Positions 57,816-64,000 of a stretch of DNA of 64,000 bases are shown in pieces. Below the pieces are notes generated by a model, which worked only from the letters and a program-made list of their open reading frames with translations, did not search any database and was not told the DNA's origin. Location: NCBI GenBank assembly GCA_903831255.1, contig CAIKWZ010000075.1, positions 55,584-119,583 of the forward strand, given 5' to 3'. This DNA is from an uncultured Alphaproteobacteria bacterium (GTDB lineage Bacteria > Pseudomonadota > Alphaproteobacteria > Caulobacterales > Hyphomonadaceae). Both the position numbers and the translations under genes were made by a program. Every line of letters begins with the position of its first letter. Position 1 is the first letter of the stretch.

Positions 57816-59075
57816 GTGGATAAGCGCGTGCTGCTGATCATCGGGGGCGGAATCGCCGCTTACAAGTCGCTGGACCTCATAAGGCTTCTGGCGGCCAAAG
57901 GAGTGAAAACGCGCACCATTCTGACCCGAGCCGGCGCTGAGTTCGTGACCCCGTTGTCCGTGGGATCGCTCTCTGGGCAAAGTGTCCATCAGGATCTGTT
58001 CGCCCTGAATGAAGACGGCGACATGGGCCACATCGAGCTTTCACGGGCTGCGGATCTAGTGGTGGTCTGTCCGGCGACTGCTGATCTACTGGCGAAAGCC
58101 GCAGGGGGGCACGCCAACGATCTTGCCTCAACGGCTTTGCTGGCGACGGACAAACCAGTCCTCATGGCGCCGGCGATGAACGTGCGCATGTGGCTCCATC
58201 CCGCAACTCAACGAAACGTCGCCCAGCTCAGGGCGGACGGCGTAACGATACTGGAACCCGACGTGGGACCGATGGCGTGCGGCGAGTTCGGACCAGGCCG
58301 TCTTCCATACCCCGACCAAATCGCCGACGCTATCCTTGATTGTCTGGGCTCGCCCCCCCGGGACCAATCTTTAAAGGGACTGCGGGCGATCGTCACCGCC
58401 GGACCAACAAGAGAGCCGCTGGATGCGGTCCGGTTCTTGTCCAACCATTCATCCGGCAAGCAAGGGTATGCAATTGCGAAAGCGCTGGCGGAGCGCGGCG
58501 CCAATGTGTCGTTAGTATCCGGGCCAACCTCCCTCGCCCCTCCCCCATCGATGCAGGTGGTTCAGGTAGAGACGGCAAATGAAATGCTCGATGCGGTCCT
58601 GAAGGGATTGCCGGCAGATGTCTTCATATCGGTAGCGGCAGTCGCCGATTGGAGGCCCGAGACACGAGCGAGCGGCAAGCTCAAGATCAAGAACTCGGGT
58701 CGGTCGGGATTGACGCTCAAACTGGCGGAGAACCCGGACATTCTCCATCACATCTCACACCTCCGGAACGGCCGGCCGCAGCTTGTTATAGGCTTTGCTG
58801 CAGAGACACATCACGTAGAGGACTATGCGGCAGCCAAATTGGCTCGCAAGGGTTGTGACTGGATCATCGCCAATGACGTCAGCGGAGACGTCATGGGAGG
58901 CGCGGAAAACGAGATTACGCTTCTACGGGCGGGCGGCGTCGAGCGCTGGCGAAGAATGACTAAGGAGGAGGTGGCGGAAAAGCTAGTCGACCGGATCAGC
59001 GACGCAGTAACGCCCCCCCTCGGACAGGACGCCTCGCACCGTTCGAGGACGAAAGCAAAGCGAACCTCAAGCTGA
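57816..59075 (+). CDS. coaBC: Bifunctional phosphopantothenoylcysteine decarboxylase / phosphopantothenate-cysteine ligase
   Basis: Two consecutive steps of coenzyme A synthesis. The 419-residue fusion has the flavin CoaC domain (about 1-190: IIGGGIAAYKSLDLIRLL, PAMNVRMWLHPATQRN, catalytic Cys in GPMACGEFGPGRLP). The CoaB domain (about 192-405) has VTAGPTREPLDAVRFLSNHSSGKQG and NDVSGDVMGG. The start is GTG at 57816. A basic C-terminal tail is short. Dut lies two genes downstream, a common coaBC neighbourhood. Confidence 0.96.
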   Translation: MDKRVLLIIGGGIAAYKSLDLIRLLAAKGVKTRTILTRAGAEFVTPLSVGSLSGQSVHQDLFALNEDGDMGHIELSRAADLVVVCPATADLLAKAAGGHANDLASTALLATDKPVLMAPAMNVRMWLHPATQRNVAQLRADGVTILEPDVGPMACGEFGPGRLPYPDQIADAILDCLGSPPRDQSLKGLRAIVTAGPTREPLDAVRFLSNHSSGKQGYAIAKALAERGANVSLVSGPTSLAPPPSMQVVQVETANEMLDAVLKGLPADVFISVAAVADWRPETRASGKLKIKNSGRSGLTLKLAENPDILHHISHLRNGRPQLVIGFAAETHHVEDYAAAKLARKGCDWIIANDVSGDVMGGAENEITLLRAGGVERWRRMTKEEVAEKLVDRISDAVTPPLGQDASHRSRTKAKRTSS

Positions 59076-59180
59076 AACGACGACATTCGAGCAGGGCGGA
59101 CATGCGCCGCAAGGCCGCGGTTGACGAAGATAGCCCGGTATAGGAGGAAAATGACAAATCCTCCCTCTGGGTGAGCGAAG

Positions 59181-59471
59181 ATGATCCGTCATATCGTGTT
59201 TTTCACCCTCAAAGATCCGTCCAATAAGAAGGCCGTGATAGGCAAACTGTCTGACCTGGCATCCATTCCGGGGTCGACGTTTTTTGAGGTTCGGGAAAAC
59301 GAGAAAGTAGATCAGATAGCAAATGATATCGACATCGTGGTCTATGGCGAGTTTCCCGACGCAAAAGCTCTGAACGCCTACAAGAACCATCCGGTCTATG
59401 AGGCGACAACTCAAGCGGTTCGACCGCTTCGTGACCTGAGATATGCGGCCGATTTCACAACGAGAGGCTGA
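59181..59471 (+). CDS. Dabb-domain protein
   Basis: A 96-residue stress-responsive alpha/beta-barrel (Dabb) domain: MIRHIVFFTLKD with the conserved His4, NDIDIVVYGEFPDAKALNAYKNHPVYE and the terminal RYAADF. Such domains dimerise and occur in heat-stable, oligoketide-cyclase-like and unknown proteins. The function here is unknown. It lies between coaBC (105 bp) and dut (74 bp). Confidence 0.87.
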   Translation: MIRHIVFFTLKDPSNKKAVIGKLSDLASIPGSTFFEVRENEKVDQIANDIDIVVYGEFPDAKALNAYKNHPVYEATTQAVRPLRDLRYAADFTTRG

Positions 59472-59545
59472 GGATTAGACTCGATCCCGGGCCCGGATGC
59501 GCCGTGCCTGGCGGATCGTGACCCCAGGAAATGGAGACAAGTTCG

Positions 59546-60004
59546 ATGGTTACGCAGACGGTCGTCAGGGTCATGACCCTTCCCCATTTCAATGGCCTGA
59601 CTTTACCCGCGTATGAAACTCCGGGCTCGGCCGGCATGGATCTGCGGGCAGCCATTCCGCAGAATGGGCCGATCACCCTTCGCCCTGGCGTTCGAACGCT
59701 CGTGGAAACGGGTCTGGCGATAGCGCTGGAGCATGGCTTCGAAGCCCAGATCCGCTCAAGATCTGGTTTGGCTATTCGTCACGGAGTCGCCTGCCTCAAC
59801 GCCCCAGGCACAATCGACTCTGACTACCGGGGAGAGGTCAAGGTGATCCTTATCAATCACGGTCAGGAGGATTTTGTCGTTTCACGTGGAGATAGGATCG
59901 CACAAATGGTGATTGCACCGGTCTTCCAGGCGACATTAACGGTCTGCGAAAGTCTTGACGACACCGTCCGAGGATCGGGCGGCTTTGGTTCAACTGGCCG
60001 GTAA
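59546..60004 (+). CDS. dut: Deoxyuridine 5'-triphosphate nucleotidohydrolase
   Basis: Hydrolyses dUTP to dUMP and PPi, preventing uracil incorporation. The 152-residue trimeric type has all five motifs: [49 protein letters not shown] and [13 protein letters not shown] 59546 (GGAG at 8 nt) is preferred to ATG 59531, whose purine run abuts the start. Its 3' end overlaps the convergent lipoprotein gene by 15 bp. Confidence 0.96.
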   Translation: MVTQTVVRVMTLPHFNGLTLPAYETPGSAGMDLRAAIPQNGPITLRPGVRTLVETGLAIALEHGFEAQIRSRSGLAIRHGVACLNAPGTIDSDYRGEVKVILINHGQEDFVVSRGDRIAQMVIAPVFQATLTVCESLDDTVRGSGGFGSTGR

Positions 60005-60322
60005 AGGCGAAGCGTCAGATTGAAGCTCGCATTCAGGAAAATCGACCCTCTTATCAGCGTTGCACAGGAAGCGCCCCTGAGGGGTCGTCGCCGTCCACTC
60101 GACAATAAGCGACTTACCGCGATCAGACTTTCGCAGATGAATGTCCGAGACGGTCACATCAGACGTCGCATCCGTTGAAAGCAGTTCAGCTGTCTTCATC
60201 TGAAGCCGCTCGGGAGATCTAAGCGCCTGCTGCTGGGCGGATATATCCGGACCTTCGCCGCAGGCAGCCGCGATTAGCGCGCTCAGGACGCAGACGGTGA
60301 TCACATAGTCGAAGCGCTTCAT
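59990..60322 (-). CDS. Small lipoprotein of unknown function
   Basis: A 110-residue protein starting [23 protein letters not shown], a signal with a lipobox-like AAAC. The mature part is hydrophilic with one beta-rich segment ([34 protein letters not shown]) and two late cysteines. No family is recognised. ATG 60322 follows GGAGG at 10 nt. It overlaps the end of dut by 15 bp and lies downstream of the helicase gene on the same strand (141 bp). Confidence 0.65.
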   Translation of the reverse strand: MKRFDYVITVCVLSALIAAACGEGPDISAQQQALRSPERLQMKTAELLSTDATSDVTVSDIHLRKSDRGKSLIVEWTATTPQGRFLCNADKRVDFPECELQSDASPLPAS

Positions 60323-60463
60323 TCTCGAAGTTCCTCCCTTTGCTCCGCCCCGCCGGGGACTGCGTGGAGCGCATTCCCATTTTGTCGACTCCGCTGACGC
60401 CACCATAGGAAGAATTCGGGCACGTTCAACACATGGATCGCCCCCCCTTTCGCGTCAGGGCCC

Positions 60464-61786
60464 TTATCCTTTGAGCGAGAGGTCGGGGGGCCTTAGATCA
60501 GCGAGCAGATAATCGTCACGATCCTCAAGCGTATCGAATGCGCCAAGACCGAAAGCCGAACGATCGATAATGATGTCCCTTGGAACCAGAGGTCTGGAAA
60601 GTTCCAGACCTTCGAGGGTGCGGCATCGCGAAAACGCAACGTACGCCTGACCATGTGCAAACATGCCAGAGTCAAAATCGACGTGAACCCGATCCAGGGT
60701 CATTCCCTGCGACTTGTGGATGGTCACGGCGTAAGCGAGGCGCAAAGGCAACTGTTTGAACGACCCGACCACGGTTCGCGTCACCGACTGCTTGGCGGCG
60801 TCAAAATCATAGCGGAACTTTTCCCAGGCTAATGGTCCAACACGATGGGTCTCCCCCGCCAATGTGACGAACACATCACTCTCACCAAGGGCCGCGACGG
60901 TCCCGATGGACCCATTGACCCAGCGACCCGAAGGATCGTTTCGAATCATCATAACGCGGGCGCCGGGTTTGAGCTCAAGAAGATCCTCAGTAGGAAACGC
61001 TTTCTCCTCAAACTGGCCATCCAGACTTGCCGCATACCCCCGGGAAGGCCCGGGCAGCTCCGCAAGTCGGATCTGATTTATCCGAAAGGCTGATGCATTA
61101 TTGGGGGTCAGAACGACATGCGTGACAGAGGCCTCGGCGGTCGTCCTTGACGACACCCGGGTTTTGAGAACGGCTTCGTCAGGGACGCTGAGCCGACCAT
61201 TTCGCAATCCGTTTAGAATGCGAATAAACCCCTCATCCTCCTGCCGAAAGACCCGTTTGAGAGCGGCTATCTGAAAGCCGGCGGCAGCAAAGGCTGGGGA
61301 TTTAAAGAACCACGCGCCGCCATAGCTGGAAGTCAGGATCGGTTCCACATCCGCCCCGACAACAGGCGGCAACTGATGAAGATCTCCGGAAAGAATCATG
61401 CGAACGCCCCCGAACGGGGTCCTGTCGCCCCGATTCAGTCTCAGCGCAGCATCGATGGCCTGGAGAAGATCCGCACGCACCATCGAGATCTCGTCGATGA
61501 CAAGGGTCTTGATGGAACGGACAAGGCGCTGATTTCTAAGCTTCTTTGCGTCGGAGGCGTCGAGCAGTCGAGGAGGGAAATTGAAAAAGGAATGAATTGT
61601 CTGCCCCCCGACATTCACTGCAGCCAGACCGGTTGGGGCCAGCACCACAGCACGATCACGTTCCGACTGAATAAGCTGTCTGAGCAGAGTGGTTTTGCCC
61701 GTGCCTGCCCGACCGGTCAGGAAGATATTCCTGCGCCCGCTGAGAATATGATGGATGAGGCTGTCGTATGCTGTGGAGTGAGCCAT
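60464..61786 (-). CDS. Pif1-like SF1B DNA helicase
   Basis: A 440-residue helicase. It has Walker A FLTGRAGTGKTTLL (about 22-35), motif Ia LAPTGLAAVNVGGQTIHSFF, Walker B LVIDEISMV, motif III LSGDLHQLPPV, GARVMMIRND, and the RecD/Pif1-type ends AYAVTIHKSQGMTLDRV and AYVAFSRCRTLEGL. 5'-3' unwinding of forks or structured DNA is the family activity. It lacks extra terminal domains. It is divergent from moeB (106 bp). Confidence 0.92.
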   Translation of the reverse strand: MAHSTAYDSLIHHILSGRRNIFLTGRAGTGKTTLLRQLIQSERDRAVVLAPTGLAAVNVGGQTIHSFFNFPPRLLDASDAKKLRNQRLVRSIKTLVIDEISMVRADLLQAIDAALRLNRGDRTPFGGVRMILSGDLHQLPPVVGADVEPILTSSYGGAWFFKSPAFAAAGFQIAALKRVFRQEDEGFIRILNGLRNGRLSVPDEAVLKTRVSSRTTAEASVTHVVLTPNNASAFRINQIRLAELPGPSRGYAASLDGQFEEKAFPTEDLLELKPGARVMMIRNDPSGRWVNGSIGTVAALGESDVFVTLAGETHRVGPLAWEKFRYDFDAAKQSVTRTVVGSFKQLPLRLAYAVTIHKSQGMTLDRVHVDFDSGMFAHGQAYVAFSRCRTLEGLELSRPLVPRDIIIDRSAFGLGAFDTLEDRDDYLLADLRPPDLSLKG

Positions 61787-61892
61787 ATCGACCTTCCCTC
61801 CTCGAAGGTCGGTTGAAGATTGAATACATAGGATTAGACGAGGGCTGTGATGAGAGAGTGGTTACGGGCTCGATTCTAACGAAAGGTCGCAC

Positions 61893-62669
61893 ATGTCATT
61901 ATCCGCCGACCAGCTCGAGCGCTACGCTCGGCATCTCATGCTGAAGGAAATCGGCGGGATTGGCCAGAACAGGCTTTTAAACGCGCATGTCGCTTTGATT
62001 GGCCTCGGCGCTCTTGGGGGCCCTGCCTCCCTATACCTCGCAGCTTCGGGAATAGGTCGGCTCACCTTGATAGACGACGATACGATCTCCCGCTCAAACC
62101 TGCAGCGGCAGGTCATCTTTCAAACCGCCGACATTGGTGCCTCGAAAGTCAAAATCGCCAAAGAGAGGCTTCTGGCGTTGAACCCCGACTGTCGGATAGA
62201 TGCGGTCGCCGATCGCCTGACCCCCGACAACGCCCAGGATCTGCTGTCGAACGCCGATATTGTCGTTGACGGATCAGACAGCTTCGAAACGCGGTTTTGC
62301 AGCAATCAGACGTGCATTGCTCTCGAGCGAACGCTGATTACGGGGGCCGTCGGACGGTGGACAGGACAACTGTCGACCTTCAAAGCCGGCCTGACAAAGC
62401 GCCTCCCATTCGAACAACGTCTCCCCTGCTACCGTTGTTTCGTGACCGACATCCCGGAAACGGTGGAAACCTGCGCCATGGTGGGAGTCATTGGCCCTCT
62501 GGCGGGCATAATCGCTTCAAGAATGGCTATGGAAACAATCAAGGAAATCACCAAGGCAGGCGAAAGCATGGCGGGCCGACTGTGGATTTTGGAAGCGCTA
62601 AACGGCGAGACCCGAACCCTGGCCCTCAAACCTGACCCGAATTGCCCCGCGTGCGGATCGTTTCAATAA
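61893..62669 (+). CDS. moeB: HesA/MoeB/ThiF-family adenylyltransferase
   Basis: An E1-like enzyme activating the C terminus of MoaD or ThiS by adenylation for molybdopterin or thiazole synthesis. The 258-residue protein has the ATP motif IGLGALGGPASLYLA, DDDTISRSNLQRQVIF with the active-site Arg, and DGSDSFETRF. Zinc cysteines lie in PCYRC and, near the C terminus, CPAC. ETCAMVGVIGPLAG is the late conserved block. No rhodanese domain is fused. No other molybdopterin genes are nearby, so ThiF or another sulfur-carrier role is not excluded. Confidence 0.9.
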   Translation: MSLSADQLERYARHLMLKEIGGIGQNRLLNAHVALIGLGALGGPASLYLAASGIGRLTLIDDDTISRSNLQRQVIFQTADIGASKVKIAKERLLALNPDCRIDAVADRLTPDNAQDLLSNADIVVDGSDSFETRFCSNQTCIALERTLITGAVGRWTGQLSTFKAGLTKRLPFEQRLPCYRCFVTDIPETVETCAMVGVIGPLAGIIASRMAMETIKEITKAGESMAGRLWILEALNGETRTLALKPDPNCPACGSFQ

Positions 62670-62682
62670 ACAGCCTCGAACC

Positions 62683-63669
62683 TCAGAGCATTGCGGGGAT
62701 CACTCGATCAGGCGGCTTGTGCCCGTCGATAAACGTCTTGATGTTGATGATGACCTTCTCGCCCATATCGATCCGTCCCTCGAGGGTCGCCGAACTCATA
62801 TGGGGAAGGAGCACCACATTCGAGAGCGCCCTGAGCCGCGGATTGACGGCCGGCTCATTCTCGAAGACATCGAGGGCTGCGCCGCCGAGCTCACCTGCCT
62901 CCAGCGCCCGAACCATGGCCGCCTCGTCAATAACCTCGCCCCGAGCGGTGTTCACGATGTATGCGTCGCGCTTCATCAGCTTCAGACGACGCGCATTGAG
63001 AAGGTGGTAGGTGGCGGGGGTGTGAGGACAGTGGATCGATACAATGTCCATCCTTGAAAGCATCTGATCGAGACTGTCCCAGTAGGTCGCCTCAAGAGCT
63101 TCGGCAGTCTGGGAGCGGACAGGCTTGCGGTTATGATAGTGAATCTGCAGACCGAAGGCCTTAGCGCGGCGTGCGACTGCCTGCCCGATGCGGCCCATCC
63201 CGATGATACCGAGACGTTTCCCGTAGATTCGGCGTCCGAGCATCCACGTAGGCGTCCAGCCCGTGAACGCGCCAGCCTGCATTGTCTGGACCCCGTCCAC
63301 GATACGCCTCGGCACGGCCAGAATAAGCGCCATGGCCATGTCGGCCGTATCCTCGGTCAGCACTCCTGGCGTATTCGTCACCGTAATGCCTCGCGACACA
63401 GCGGACTGCACATCGATGTTGTCGACGCCTGCACCGAACTGCGCAATCAGTCTTAGCCGATCTCCGGCTCTGGCCAGAACGCGACCGTCAATCTTGTCCG
63501 TCACCGTTGGCACAAGCACGTCGCACCGCCCGGCAGCCTCAGCAAGCTGATCAAGGGTCATCGGCGTATCCGAGCTGTTCAGCTCGACATCGAACAATTC
63601 GCTCATACGCGTCTCCACAGGCTCTGGAAGACGCCGAGTGACGATTACCTTCACCTTGGTTCGGGGCAT
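62683..63669 (-). CDS. D-isomer-specific 2-hydroxyacid dehydrogenase (glyoxylate/hydroxypyruvate reductase type)
   Basis: A 328-residue enzyme of the GyaR/GRHPR group. It has IAQFGAGVDNIDV, NTPGVLTEDTADMAMALIL, the NAD motif LGIIGMGRIGQAVARRAKAFG, catalytic-type Arg in NTARGEVID, Glu in DVFENEPAVNP, and His in VLLPHMSSAT. Reduction of glyoxylate or hydroxypyruvate is likely. AGGAG lies 7 nt before the ATG, and an 11-bp hairpin is in the leader. It converges with moeB (13-bp gap). Confidence 0.93.
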   Translation of the reverse strand: MPRTKVKVIVTRRLPEPVETRMSELFDVELNSSDTPMTLDQLAEAAGRCDVLVPTVTDKIDGRVLARAGDRLRLIAQFGAGVDNIDVQSAVSRGITVTNTPGVLTEDTADMAMALILAVPRRIVDGVQTMQAGAFTGWTPTWMLGRRIYGKRLGIIGMGRIGQAVARRAKAFGLQIHYHNRKPVRSQTAEALEATYWDSLDQMLSRMDIVSIHCPHTPATYHLLNARRLKLMKRDAYIVNTARGEVIDEAAMVRALEAGELGGAALDVFENEPAVNPRLRALSNVVLLPHMSSATLEGRIDMGEKVIINIKTFIDGHKPPDRVIPAML

Positions 63670-63686
63670 GACAGCTCCTAGTGGAA

Positions 63687-63713
63687 AGGCGTCGGGAATT
63701 CCTCCCGGCGCCT
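63687..63713 (-). promoter_or_regulatory. Hairpin in the 5' leader of the glyoxylate reductase-type gene
   Basis: An 11-bp inverted repeat (63687-63697 with 63703-63713, one G-T pair, loop of 5) lies 18 nt upstream of the ATG on the minus strand, just before the Shine-Dalgarno. It could be an attenuating or stabilising leader structure. There is no T-run on the minus-strand side, so it is not a classical terminator. Confidence 0.45.
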
Positions 63714-63827
63714 TTGATTCAGGGACAGGCCCTGAGACCGACTTTTCTTATCGGCGACAATCGAATTCCAATCCCTTAATCAGAACTTCGAGAGGTGACC
63801 GACCGTAATGTTCCTGTAGCAAACCGC

Positions 63828-64000
63828 ATGGTCCTGGCCAACCGCCGGAAACGCCGCAGAGCTATGAACAAGCAGACAATTGTGTCCTTCTTCCTTGAAG
63901 AAATCGGATTTATCCCCGGTTTGAAGGAAGGCTTAAGCGTACTTTCACAGAGAGGCGCCTTTAATCCTCCCGCGCATCCCGGGCGGGATTCGGAGGACGG
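63828..64000 (+). CDS. Possible gene start, truncated by the right edge
   Basis: A plus-strand frame is open from ATG 63828 to the end of the window (57 codons). It begins with a basic stretch (MVLANRRKRRRA), followed from an alternative ATG at 63864 by MNKQTIVSFFLEEIGFIPGL and a Pro/Gly-rich part. No family is recognised and no good ribosome-binding site is seen for either start. The 158 bp between this and the reductase gene contain only the leader hairpin. Confidence 0.25.
   Translation, partial: MVLANRRKRRRAMNKQTIVSFFLEEIGFIPGLKEGLSVLSQRGAFNPPAHPGRDSED

Overview
The window is about 64 kb of a compact, moderately GC-rich alphaproteobacterial chromosome. The gene content is almost entirely housekeeping and central metabolism. 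I see no insertion sequences, prophage, CRISPR arrays, rRNA or tRNA genes. Several accessory proteins belong to families I associate with Caulobacterales, Hyphomonadaceae and Parvularculaceae: a CC0125/CC1285-type lipoprotein, the HNE_0200/SO2930-type diheme cytochrome with its beta-helix partner, and an RcnB-like protein. The assignment to that part of the Alphaproteobacteria is inference; the species is not identifiable from the sequence alone.

Layout. 1-11.6 kb (minus strand): an acyltransferase, an orphan TAXI-type binding protein and an MFS transporter, followed by sucC, sucD, sucA, sucB and the start of lpd. This gives succinyl-CoA synthetase and the 2-oxoglutarate dehydrogenase complex. 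11.9-14.4 kb (plus): zapE and mdh. 14.5-26 kb: leucine genes leuC, leuD and leuB plus asd, with leuC separated from leuD by a run of unrelated genes (3D-domain protein, DUF3089 hydrolase, GST, intracellular PHB depolymerase, DUF3833 lipoprotein, TrhA/hemolysin III). 26-32.5 kb: RarD-like permease, serine hydrolase, VOC protein, a CoA-ester lyase overlapping a mesaconyl-CoA-hydratase-like gene, two unknown membrane proteins and a class I amidotransferase. 32.6-38 kb: sdhC, sdhD, sdhA, a DUF885 lipoprotein and sdhB. 38.2-48.6 kb: rplS, trmD, a secreted small protein, an alpha/beta hydrolase, a DAACS symporter, a CocE/NonD hydrolase, a BrnT/BrnA-like toxin-antitoxin pair, then truB, rpsO and pnp. 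48.7-57.6 kb: diheme cytochrome plus beta-helix lipoprotein, RcnB-like protein, a tiny membrane protein, a TetR regulator, gpsA with two overlapping partners, a lipoprotein, an aldehyde dehydrogenase and a small unknown. 57.8-63.7 kb: coaBC, a Dabb protein, dut, a lipoprotein, a Pif1-like helicase, moeB and a glyoxylate/hydroxypyruvate-type reductase.

How it fits together. Nearly the whole lower TCA cycle (2-oxoglutarate to oxaloacetate, lacking only fumarase) lies within 38 kb. The lyase/hydratase pair and the PHB depolymerase suggest acetyl-CoA assimilation or storage-polymer turnover feeding the same cycle. The most unusual observations are these: an aspartate-semialdehyde dehydrogenase homologue at the normal leu-asd locus whose catalytic cysteine is glycine; a SucB with two lipoyl domains and a well-formed internal ribosome-binding site and ATG before the second; a BrnT toxin gene that runs 173 nt into its antitoxin gene in another frame; a DUF885 metallohydrolase-like lipoprotein inside the sdh operon; and a 44-codon membrane-protein gene with its own terminator.
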